Source: Helicobacteraceae bacterium
Lineage (GTDB): Bacteria; Campylobacterota; Campylobacteria; Campylobacterales; Sulfurimonadaceae
Direction: 5' to 3'
Assembly (NCBI GenBank): GCA_024635885.1
Contig: JAGXIA010000103.1
Span: 1-15,542 of the forward strand
Length of the DNA stretch: 15,542 bases
This document shows, one piece after another, positions 6,644 through 12,726 of this stretch (positions are counted from its first letter, which is position 1; every line of letters starts with the position of its first letter). The notes beneath the pieces are model-generated. The model saw only the letters and a list, made by a program, of their open reading frames with translations, did not search any database and was not told the origin of the DNA. A program made the translations under genes and the position numbers.

Positions 6644-7009
6644 TTAGATGCTCTCAGCCACATAGTCTATATTATTATCGTCATTCAAGATGACAACTTT
6701 AGGTTTGTAGGCTTCTAAATCTTTTTCATCATAAGTAGCATAAGCAACAATAATTACTTTATCACCCTTATGAACTTTTCTAGCAGCTGCACCATTAAGG
6801 CAAATATCTCTCTTTCCACGTTCACCTAAAATGATGTAAGTTGAAAATCTTTCACCATTGTTAACATTTAGTATTTCAACTTTTTGTCCGACTCTCATCT
6901 TAGCAGCTTCCATAAGCTCTTCATCTATAGTAATAGAGCCAACATAATTTAAATTAGCGTCAGTTACTGTAGCACGATGAATTTTACTATAAAGCATCTC
7001 TATTGTCAT
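6644..7009 (-). CDS. panD: Aspartate 1-decarboxylase (pyruvoyl-dependent)
   Basis: The 121-residue proenzyme makes beta-alanine from L-aspartate for pantothenate and coenzyme A synthesis. The self-cleavage site is intact: L-N-Y-V-G-S-I-T-I-D places Gly24-Ser25 exactly as in E. coli PanD, so Ser25 would become the pyruvoyl group. Lys9, Tyr22, Arg54, Thr57 and Tyr58 of the active site are also in their expected positions (M-L-Y-S-K-I-H-R; G-E-R-F-S-T-Y). The later N-G-A-A-A-R block is present. It follows the ferredoxin gene by ten bases, with AAGGA before the ATG. No panB or panC is nearby, so the link with isoprenoid genes is probably operon packing rather than pathway logic. Confidence 0.95.
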   Translation of the reverse strand: MTIEMLYSKIHRATVTDANLNYVGSITIDEELMEAAKMRVGQKVEILNVNNGERFSTYIILGERGKRDICLNGAAARKVHKGDKVIIVAYATYDEKDLEAYKPKVVILNDDNNIDYVAESI

Positions 7010-7019
7010 AAAGTTTTCC

Positions 7020-7394
7020 TTATCTTCCCATCTGCTTTTTCATGTCAGCTGGAGTTATTGCTGTATCCCATAATTCGGAATCTATTACATATTCTTCGAC
7101 TACATTTCCACCAATAATATGCTCTGCAACGATACGGTCAATTTTTTCTTTTGTAAGTCCGGCATACATTGTATGTCCAGGCTCAACTAACATAATCGGA
7201 CCTGCATTACAACGGTTCATGCATGAAGTACGGATTGGCTGAACTGTTCCCATAATACCCTCTTTCATTAATGATTGAGCTAAATGTTGAAAAAGGTCTT
7301 GCGTCTCGGCTGTTACACATGACGGTTTTGGCATACCTGGAGGAGCTGATTGCTCACACTTGAATATGTAAAATGCTGGTTGAGGAATTCCCAT
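7020..7394 (-). CDS. Thioredoxin-fold [2Fe-2S] ferredoxin
   Basis: The 124-residue protein has the cysteine pattern of thioredoxin-like [2Fe-2S] ferredoxins: Cys13, Cys26, then Cys58-x3-Cys62 in T-S-C-M-N-R-C-N-A-G-P. The N-terminal F-Y-I-F-K-C-E-Q-S-A-P-P-G-M-P-K-P-S-C block and the later M-L-V-E-P-G form also fit. It should be a soluble electron carrier or Fe-S regulatory subunit; the partner is not apparent from the neighbourhood. It is the first gene of the operon that runs through panD, ybaB, the PDZ protein, ispA and tkt. A good promoter precedes it (7424-7429) and an AAGGA lies about ten bases before the ATG. All four ligand cysteines are present. Confidence is high for family and low for role. 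Confidence 0.85.
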   Translation of the reverse strand: MGIPQPAFYIFKCEQSAPPGMPKPSCVTAETQDLFQHLAQSLMKEGIMGTVQPIRTSCMNRCNAGPIMLVEPGHTMYAGLTKEKIDRIVAEHIIGGNVVEEYVIDSELWDTAITPADMKKQMGR

Positions 7395-7423
7395 AAAATA
7401 TAGTCCTTGAATTTTTTAATGAA

Positions 7424-7429
7424 ATTATA
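7424..7429 (-). promoter_or_regulatory. Promoter -10 box of the ferredoxin-panD-ybaB-ispA-tkt operon
   Basis: On the minus strand the sequence reads TTTTTTGCTATAATTTC: a T-tract, an extended TGC and a perfect TATAAT. This is the typical sigma-70 promoter of Campylobacterota. Transcription would start near 7417, about 23 bases before the ATG at 7394. Confidence 0.7.
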
Positions 7430-7502
7430 GCAAAAAATCATCTACTAATTCTCACTCATTAAAATAAATTTATATCTTTAAGCTTCTATGCAACTTTTTA
7501 GG

Positions 7503-7508
7503 TACAAT
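7503..7508 (+). promoter_or_regulatory. Promoter -10 box of the outer-membrane/lipoprotein gene pair
   Basis: The sequence CTTTTTAGGTACAATACG carries a T-tract and a TACAAT box. Transcription would start near 7515. That leaves only about ten bases before the ATG at 7525, and bears on the start-codon choice for the next gene. Confidence 0.55.
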
Positions 7509-7524
7509 ACGAGTAAATTAAATT

Positions 7525-8088
7525 ATGAATAGGAAGCTTTTTAAATTGAAAAAAATTATACTTTTCTTACTATTTTTCACTTCTTTATACTCAGATGCCA
7601 AGGTCTACATAGGTTCCAACTATGGGTATAATTATGAAAAATTTGACGATGATACAAATGCGGAAAGTTCAACAGAGATTGCAAAAATAAAAATTGCTTA
7701 CGGTGATAGAGAATCTTATGCAATAGAGTTTTCATTGGACTATATAAACAATCAATCAAATATATTTTCAGATAATGATAGTGAAAAATATGGGATGAAT
7801 GTTGAATTTGTCAAAGCATTTGACTTTGATATATATGTAAATCCTTTTTTTAAGGCTGGATTTGGTGCTGGATTTCTAGATATAGATAGAGAGTTACAAA
7901 AAAAGCTAAACTATGGCACACTCAACCTTGGTCTAGGTATGTTTATACCTATTAATGAACACTTTGATTTTGAGCTTGGGTATGACTATAAATCTATATC
8001 TTACGAAAGCATAGATACTATAGTAGACGAAGTACGCTTCTCATCCAATGCAAATACAATTTACTTTGGTTTCAACGTAAGATTCTAG
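7525..8088 (+). CDS. Outer-membrane beta-barrel-like protein
   Basis: This encodes a protein of up to 187 residues with a signal peptide (K-K-I-I-L-F-L-L-F-F-T-S-L-Y-S-D-A, cleavage probably after Ala25). It has alternating short beta strands rich in Tyr and Phe, and it ends in F-N-V-R-F, a terminal Phe typical of barrels inserted by the BAM complex. No specific family is recognised. Two starts are possible. The ATG at 7525 has no ribosome binding site. A TTG at 7546 is preceded by AGGAAG at the right distance and would begin directly with M-K-K-I-I-L, a cleaner signal peptide (180 residues). I favour the TTG but give the longer frame. It is ten bases upstream of a lipoprotein gene, so the two probably form one envelope operon. 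Both are oriented opposite to the flanking housekeeping genes. Confidence 0.72.
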   Translation: MNRKLFKLKKIILFLLFFTSLYSDAKVYIGSNYGYNYEKFDDDTNAESSTEIAKIKIAYGDRESYAIEFSLDYINNQSNIFSDNDSEKYGMNVEFVKAFDFDIYVNPFFKAGFGAGFLDIDRELQKKLNYGTLNLGLGMFIPINEHFDFELGYDYKSISYESIDTIVDEVRFSSNANTIYFGFNVRF

Positions 8089-8097
8089 GAGAATTCA

Positions 8098-8712
8098 ATG
8101 AAAATAATTAAAAGCTCTTTTTTAATACTAATAGCAACTTTCTTTATATCGTGCGGGGATAATAGTGATGCTCCAATTATCGCAGATGTTGAGAGTTTAA
8201 AAATTAATGAGTCAAATGTGAGTATGTATTCTACAGATGATAACATGAATCTGACCGCTACAGTTTATTATCAAGATGGTTCAACCGCAGATGCAACAGC
8301 ATTTGTTGCCTGGAAAAGTTCAGATACGAATATAGCCAATGTATCTAATGGCAGTGTGACAGCTGGTTCTACAAATGGTGGTGATACAAACATTACTGTA
8401 AGTTACGATAATATTAGTAGTTTACCCACTCCTCTAAATATAATAACATTAAATGATTATAATATATCTATGATCGATGCAGACGCAAACACTACTGGAA
8501 CATACTCACTTATAGCGACTGCTAAATTTGAAGATAATGTGACTAAAGTTATAGAAAAAAATATAGTTTGGGATGTTAATAACAGTGCAATAGTATCAGG
8601 AACAGGTAGTTTAACTATGGTACAGATAGTATCAACTGGTGATACAAATATTACATCAATACTATTTAATGATGTTAATATGACTAAAACTATTATTTAC
8701 ACCGTAAACTAA
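8098..8712 (+). CDS. Probable lipoprotein with bacterial Ig-like (Big_2-type) domains
   Basis: The 204-residue product starts with a lipoprotein-like signal (M-K-I-I-K-S-S-F-L-I-L-I-A-T-F-F-I-S-C), with the lipidated cysteine at residue 19. The -3 residue is Phe rather than Leu, a small departure from the consensus. The rest is Thr/Ser/Asn/Asp rich and resembles bacterial Ig-like domain 2. A first domain (about 33-107) carries the T-A-T-V-Y-Y-Q-D-G-S-T-A-D and V-A-W-K-S-S-D-T-N-I-A-N-V hallmarks. A second (about 113-202) repeats the pattern as I-A-T-A-K-F-E-D-N-V-T-K and I-V-W-D-V-N-N-S-A-I-V-S. Such domains serve adhesion or surface binding. A strong AGGAG lies seven bases before the ATG. 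The gene is followed by a bidirectional terminator. Confidence 0.75.
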   Translation: MKIIKSSFLILIATFFISCGDNSDAPIIADVESLKINESNVSMYSTDDNMNLTATVYYQDGSTADATAFVAWKSSDTNIANVSNGSVTAGSTNGGDTNITVSYDNISSLPTPLNIITLNDYNISMIDADANTTGTYSLIATAKFEDNVTKVIEKNIVWDVNNSAIVSGTGSLTMVQIVSTGDTNITSILFNDVNMTKTIIYTVN

Positions 8713-8721
8713 GATAAAACT

Positions 8722-8748
8722 TTTTAAGCCTAAGCATTAGGCTTAAAA
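8722..8748. terminator. Bidirectional intrinsic terminator between the lipoprotein gene and murE
   Basis: TTTTAAGCCTAA - GCA - TTAGGCTTAAAA is a perfect 12-bp inverted repeat ending in T4 on one strand and T4-5 on the other. It sits between two convergent genes (stops at 8712 and 8760), as expected for a shared terminator. Confidence 0.85.
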
Positions 8749-8759
8749 CAATAACCTTA

Positions 8760-10055
8760 TTATTGAATATTTAAAAGTTCTCTAACAACTTCTCTGTCGT
8801 CAAAAGGAAACTTTTGGTCGTATATGATTTGAAATGCCTCATCGCCTTTTCCTAAAATAACAACTACTTGCGCCTCTTCTTGATCGTCCAGTGCCATTTG
8901 AATTGCTTTTTTTCTATTTAATTCAACTATTACATTTGTCTGATCTTCTATTCCACTCAGTATATCTTCTATAATTAATGCAGGGTCTTCATTTCTTGGA
9001 TTGTCACTGGTTATGTATATTTTTTTGGCAAGACTTGCAGCAACTCTTCCCATTATAGGTCTTTTAGTTCTATCTCTGTCTCCGCCTGCTCCAAATACTA
9101 CAAGTAACTCTTTTTCTTTTAATGCATTTAAAACCTGTTGCATTCCATCGGGAGTGTGTGCAAAGTCAACGATTACATTTGGAAGCTCGCAGACTTGTTC
9201 CATTCTGCCGCTAACACCGGCAAAGTTATCTACAACTTCCGCTATTTCTTCTAATTTTCTGCCTGTTAAAATATGAGCAGCGCCTATGGCTGCCATTAAA
9301 TTATAAAGATTAAAAAAACCATGAAGCGATGCAGTAAAGGGGACAATTTCTTGAAAATGCTGAATTATTCCACTTGAAGCATCATTGAGTGAGTATGCCA
9401 TTAATCTATATGTTGCAGGATTTTCTATGCCGTAAGTAAAAGTATTTTTTATGTTAAAAGATGCTTTAGGTTCATCTTTATTAATTAACTTTTTGCCAGT
9501 ATCTTGAAAAAAGCTATTTTTAACAGATATATATTCAGCTAAGGTTTTATGATAATCTAAATGATCTTGAGTAATATTTGTTAGAATTTTGAGTTCAAAA
9601 TTAAGTCCTTCAACTCTTTTTTGAACTATGGCATGTGAGCTTACTTCCATAATGAAAAATTCACATCCAGCCAATACTGCCTGATATATATGCTTATAGG
9701 TATTCAAAACCGAGGGGGTAGTAAGCGATTTACCTTCTACGACTTCATCATTCATAAAAAGTCCGCGTGTACCCTGCATAGCAACCTTATAGTTCATATC
9801 AAGCAAAAAAGAATATAGAGCACTTGCTGTTGTAGTTTTTCCGTTTGTGCCTGTAATTCCAACAATTTTTATTTTATCTACACCGAATAACTCGGCAATA
9901 TCTTCAATTTTTACAATTGAATGAGCACCATTATCTTTGGCATTTTGAAGGTATTTTTCATTTTGAGTTGTTAGGACAAATGCAGTATTTTTATCACAAT
10001 CTTTTGAGTTTTCACTTACATATAAGTAGTTCTGGTTTGCTAACTCAATTTTCAA
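8760..10055 (-). CDS. murE: UDP-MurNAc-tripeptide synthetase (meso-DAP-adding Mur ligase)
   Basis: The 431-residue Mur ligase adds the third peptide residue to UDP-MurNAc-L-Ala-D-Glu in the cytoplasm. The ATP loop is G-T-N-G-K-T-T (69-75). M-E-V-S-S-H-A (136-142) and T-Q-D-H-L-D-Y-H (162-169) follow, with the likely carbamylated Lys179. The D-N-P-R-N-E-D-P box (351-358) is the signature for meso-diaminopimelate rather than lysine. The protein is shorter than E. coli MurE (about 495), mainly through a reduced N-terminal UDP-binding domain. The start is a TTG that overlaps the TGA of the upstream TPR gene (TTGA), with AAAGG inside the upstream gene as ribosome binding site, so the two are translationally coupled. 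Confidence 0.95.
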   Translation of the reverse strand: MKIELANQNYLYVSENSKDCDKNTAFVLTTQNEKYLQNAKDNGAHSIVKIEDIAELFGVDKIKIVGITGTNGKTTTASALYSFLLDMNYKVAMQGTRGLFMNDEVVEGKSLTTPSVLNTYKHIYQAVLAGCEFFIMEVSSHAIVQKRVEGLNFELKILTNITQDHLDYHKTLAEYISVKNSFFQDTGKKLINKDEPKASFNIKNTFTYGIENPATYRLMAYSLNDASSGIIQHFQEIVPFTASLHGFFNLYNLMAAIGAAHILTGRKLEEIAEVVDNFAGVSGRMEQVCELPNVIVDFAHTPDGMQQVLNALKEKELLVVFGAGGDRDRTKRPIMGRVAASLAKKIYITSDNPRNEDPALIIEDILSGIEDQTNVIVELNRKKAIQMALDDQEEAQVVVILGKGDEAFQIIYDQKFPFDDREVVRELLNIQ

Positions 10056-10639
10056 TTATTTCTGCCTTTGGCTAACTTTTTAAGTAATTTATTCAGTAAC
10101 TCATCACTTGGATACACACTCAGTGCACTTTCTAAATATGTAAGTGCCATCTCCGCAAATCCATTGTCTATTAAATTATCTAAAAAATCTAAAAAATCTT
10201 CTTTTTTGGTAATAATCACACGTGTTGAAAACATTATATTTTCAAACGTCTCTTTAAAACTTTTGCCACCATTAATAATATCTTTAAAATCTTGATAAAG
10301 GATACCATCCTCCAACTCAAGTCTACTCAGTAAAGGCTCAGCAAAAACCTCACTCAGTTTTTCTAGACTGCCATCCAGATCATGTAATATATCATTCATA
10401 ATCTGATCAGCTTCTTCTTTATCACTCTCTTTTAAAATTTCATAATAATCAAATAAAGCTTCTGCTCCACCTTCACCGCTTAGAGCCATCTCGGAGAGTA
10501 TTACTCCGTTGTATGCCTCTTTAGAATTAGGGTAATTTTGCAAAACCATAGCAAACTGTTCCAGTGCACTTTTATACTCTGATTTAGTGAAGCTGTCATT
10601 TGCTTTGCTTAAAATTTTATGTTTACTTATACTGCTCAT
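10052..10639 (-). CDS. TPR-like protein of unknown function
   Basis: This is a 195-residue, acidic, helical protein with no signal peptide. Residues about 8-47 (F-T-K-S-E-Y-K-S-A-L-E-Q-F-A ... Y-P-N-S-K-E-A-Y) look like one tetratricopeptide repeat. A second degenerate unit lies near the C-terminus (G-F-A-E-M-A-L-T-Y-L-E-S-A-L-S-V-Y-P-S, about 159-177). The middle is rich in Asp/Glu/Leu helices. It overlaps murE by four bases and follows the NifU-like gene by 11, so all three should share one transcript. A hypothetical protein occupies the same place between nifU and murE in Campylobacter as I recall, so the linkage is old. A scaffold role is plausible for TPR proteins, but nothing here shows its partner. 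Confidence 0.75.
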   Translation of the reverse strand: MSSISKHKILSKANDSFTKSEYKSALEQFAMVLQNYPNSKEAYNGVILSEMALSGEGGAEALFDYYEILKESDKEEADQIMNDILHDLDGSLEKLSEVFAEPLLSRLELEDGILYQDFKDIINGGKSFKETFENIMFSTRVIITKKEDFLDFLDNLIDNGFAEMALTYLESALSVYPSDELLNKLLKKLAKGRNN

Positions 10640-10650
10640 GTTTTTACTTT

Positions 10651-10926
10651 TTATAAATTATCTATATCGTTTTCCATGCCAATTGGTACGTTAACAACAC
10701 AAAGTTCTGGATGAATATCCATTCGAAGTTGTCTTTCAACCCCATACTTCAATGTGCTGCCACTACTTGAACATCCAACACATGCACCTTTTAATTGAAC
10801 ATATACTTTTGCATTTTTCACAGTTATAAAATCAATGTCTCCGCCGTCTAATGCTAATGACGGACGTACTTTATCTATAACATTTAAAACCGGAGTCATT
10901 AATTCTTCGTCAGAAAATGGAATCAT
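10651..10926 (-). CDS. NifU C-terminal domain (Nfu-type) Fe-S scaffold protein
   Basis: The 91-residue protein consists of only the NifU C-terminal domain, which holds a labile Fe-S cluster at the dimer interface and passes it to client proteins. The signature is K-G-A-C-V-G-C-S-S-S-G-S-T-L-K with Cys49 and Cys52, preceded by R-P-S-L-A-L-D-G-G-D-I-D-F. Length is typical for stand-alone Nfu proteins. An AAAGGA lies about five bases before the ATG. It is the first gene of the nifU-TPR-murE transcript. The [2Fe-2S] ferredoxin elsewhere in the window is a conceivable client, but that is speculation. Confidence 0.9.
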   Translation of the reverse strand: MIPFSDEELMTPVLNVIDKVRPSLALDGGDIDFITVKNAKVYVQLKGACVGCSSSGSTLKYGVERQLRMDIHPELCVVNVPIGMENDIDNL

Positions 10927-10959
10927 TACTATCCTTTAAAATAATATACTTATTTGATT

Positions 10960-10965
10960 ATCATA
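10960..10965 (-). promoter_or_regulatory. Possible -10 box of the nifU-TPR-murE operon
   Basis: Minus-strand TATGAT within CATATTTTATGATAATC would start transcription near 10953, about 27 bases before the ATG at 10926. A second candidate (TATATT) lies closer to the gene, so the assignment is tentative. Confidence 0.35.
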
Positions 10966-11019
10966 AAATATGACAAAATCGCTTAACAAACCATAAAAAA
11001 TATAACTAGGTTTTCTATT

Positions 11020-12237
11020 TTAGTCTAGCAAAGAAAGTATTTCGTGTACATACCTCGGTTTTCTCATACCAACAAGTATATAATCAATACAATTAGTCTG
11101 CATTAAAAACCTCAAGGAATACTCTTGAATTGAACCATGACTCTCTTTTAGTAACGCTTTAAATTTAACTCTTGTATTTTTGGAACATTCAAAGGCTACC
11201 ATATTTCTATATTCTTGTAAAAAAAGATCTATAAAGTTGAACATAGTCTCTTTATTTTCTTCATTAAGAACTTCTAGAGACTTTACTATGTGCGGTATAA
11301 TCTGAGAATACAAAAATGAATCATAATCTCCAATCCAACCAAACTTATGTTTATTATCGTCTAATTGTTCTAAAAGATTAAACAGAGGTCTTAATAATTC
11401 ATTGTCACTTACTTCCATTAATTCATTAAAATGATTATCGTATTCCCTGCTTTCGTCATAGTCTGCCAGCCTATACATTAAGCCTTCATACTCTGCATTT
11501 AAAGGTCGGTTTACAAGAACTCTTATTCCCTGGTCTTTAGCCCATGAAGCACATTTCAATCCATCTTGTTCAAGTAGATTTATTGGAAGTTGTATTGTAG
11601 AAAATCCATGTTTTTCATTTCCAACTTCCTTCGCCGCATCTTCAGCCAAGGTCAGCAAGTCTTCATAAGGCAAAAATTCTTCATGATTACTTTTTTTTGA
11701 AAAACTGTTTGAACTAATACCATACGAATTAATTCTACCGTTTTGAACTTCTAGTTCAAGTCCCATAAAAGCATCAAACAGCCTTTTATACATTTCATCT
11801 AATCGTTCGTCTTTTTCAATCCCTCTGTTGATTGCATCTAAAAGATAATACTCCGGATTATGTATTAAATAGCAACCCAGTGATTTCATCTGCAGTCTTT
11901 GAAGAGTTTTAGTAAGTTGATCATGCATAAATGACTGAGAAATTGAATGGAAACAATCTTCGCTGTATTGCACTACCTCTTCAAAAGGAGTTTCTTTATG
12001 TATCTGCATGTTAGTGTTTTGAATATAACCAAATTTACTGACAATTTCTATCTCAGCTTTTATATCGTCATCGAAAGTACTTAAAGCCAAAGCGATAGCT
12101 CTCTCAGCGCCGCCATCCATATAATTTGATGAAGTATCAATCATTGTAATGCCAGACGTTACAGCTTCTCTTAAACTTGCGATATGCTGGGGATTTTGAT
12201 CACTTATTCTATAAGTTCCAAATGCAAAATTACTCAT
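11020..12237 (-). CDS. Aldo/keto reductase family protein with an enlarged C-terminal half
   Basis: The 405-residue protein has the catalytic tetrad of aldo/keto reductases: Asp34 and Tyr39 in M-I-D-T-S-S-N-Y-M-D-G-G-A-E, Lys68 in I-V-S-K-F-G-Y-I, and His126 in Y-L-I-H-N-P-E-Y. The usual S-Y-G-I-S-S-N strand (171-177) and a C-terminal D-Y-I-L-V-G-M-R-K-P block for NADPH binding are present. It is therefore probably a cytoplasmic NADPH-dependent carbonyl reductase of unknown substrate. It is about 80 residues longer than the usual 310-330. The extra sequence is largely a charged helical stretch between the R-V-L-V-N-R-P-L-N strand and the C-terminal block (about residues 255-370). It stands alone between two operons, with AGGA before the ATG. 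Confidence 0.85.
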   Translation of the reverse strand: MSNFAFGTYRISDQNPQHIASLREAVTSGITMIDTSSNYMDGGAERAIALALSTFDDDIKAEIEIVSKFGYIQNTNMQIHKETPFEEVVQYSEDCFHSISQSFMHDQLTKTLQRLQMKSLGCYLIHNPEYYLLDAINRGIEKDERLDEMYKRLFDAFMGLELEVQNGRINSYGISSNSFSKKSNHEEFLPYEDLLTLAEDAAKEVGNEKHGFSTIQLPINLLEQDGLKCASWAKDQGIRVLVNRPLNAEYEGLMYRLADYDESREYDNHFNELMEVSDNELLRPLFNLLEQLDDNKHKFGWIGDYDSFLYSQIIPHIVKSLEVLNEENKETMFNFIDLFLQEYRNMVAFECSKNTRVKFKALLKESHGSIQEYSLRFLMQTNCIDYILVGMRKPRYVHEILSLLD

Positions 12238-12257
12238 TATTAATTAATCCTGTGTAA

Positions 12258-12267
12258 ATGAATTCAT
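12258..12267. repeat. Perfect 10-base palindrome ATGAATTCAT upstream of the aldo/keto reductase
   Basis: The palindrome lies about 20 bases before the reductase start (12237), a position where a dimeric regulator could bind. Ten-base palindromes are not rare in AT-rich spacers, so this is weak evidence of an operator. Confidence 0.2.
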
Positions 12268-12280
12268 GCTCAAGTAGTTT

Positions 12281-12291
12281 GGCATGTGGAA
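12281..12291 (-). repeat. TTCCACATGCC motif copy between rplQ and the aldo/keto reductase
   Basis: Exact copy, isolated from the others by about 6 kb. With its flanks it forms AGTTT-GGCATGTGG-AAACT (12276-12294), a 5-bp inverted repeat around the motif core. It is the only copy to the right of 6.2 kb. Confidence 0.75.
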
Positions 12292-12326
12292 ACTGTTTTG
12301 AAGGTTTTTAAAGGAGGTTTAAAGGA

Positions 12327-12342
12327 TGAAGCCGAAGCTCCA
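12327..12342 (-). terminator. Possible terminator of the alpha ribosomal operon
   Basis: Read on the minus strand, TGGAGC-TTCG-GCTTCA makes a 6-bp stem (one G-T pair) closed by a stable C(UUCG)G tetraloop. It lies 18 bases after the rplQ stop. The following TCCTTTAAACCTCCTTT is only moderately T-rich, so termination could be partial. Confidence 0.45.
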
Positions 12343-12360
12343 ATCTCTAAATGTATAGTA

Positions 12361-12711
12361 TTATACTAATTCGATAAATGCCATAGTAGTTGCATCACCA
12401 CGACGAATACGAGTTCTATTAATTCTTGTATAGCCACCTGGACGATCAACGTACTTAGGAGCTATTTCATTAACTAATTTCTTTGTTGCTTCTTTACTTT
12501 GAAGCGCCGCGAATACTGCTCTATGAGCATTTGAATCATTCTTACCAGCTGTTGTGATAAGTTTTTCAACATAAGAAGCAAGTTCTTTTGCTTTTTCAAT
12601 AGTAGTCTCTATTTTACCATGTTCTATTAACGAAATACTTAGGTTCATAAGTAGCGCTGCACGATGTGAGCTTGTACGACCTAGTTTACGGTATCCATGA
12701 CGATGTCTCAT
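12361..12711 (-). CDS. rplQ: 50S ribosomal protein L17
   Basis: The 116-residue basic protein begins M-R-H-R-H-G-Y-R-K-L-G-R-T-S-S-H-R, the L17 signature, and continues with the R-A-A-L-L-M-N-L-S-I-S-L-I-E-H-G-K-I-E-T-T segment. L17 sits near the polypeptide exit tunnel of the large subunit. It is the last gene of the alpha operon, 15 bases after rpoA, with AGAGGA before the ATG, as in E. coli. Length is normal for the short bacterial form. Confidence 0.97.
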   Translation of the reverse strand: MRHRHGYRKLGRTSSHRAALLMNLSISLIEHGKIETTIEKAKELASYVEKLITTAGKNDSNAHRAVFAALQSKEATKKLVNEIAPKYVDRPGGYTRINRTRIRRGDATTMAFIELV

Positions 12712-12726
12712 CTGTAAATCCTCTTG

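Noticed and set aside
9629..9640. GGCATGTGAGC inside murE, resembling the dispersed motif
   Set aside because: It encodes the conserved Mur ligase stretch S-S-H-A, which explains the resemblance; the match is also weaker than the other copies.
10671..10684. TTTTCCATGCCAATT in the NifU-like gene as a deleted motif copy
   Set aside because: It lacks the central AC and encodes the ordinary P-I-G-M-E-N stretch, so there is no reason to count it.
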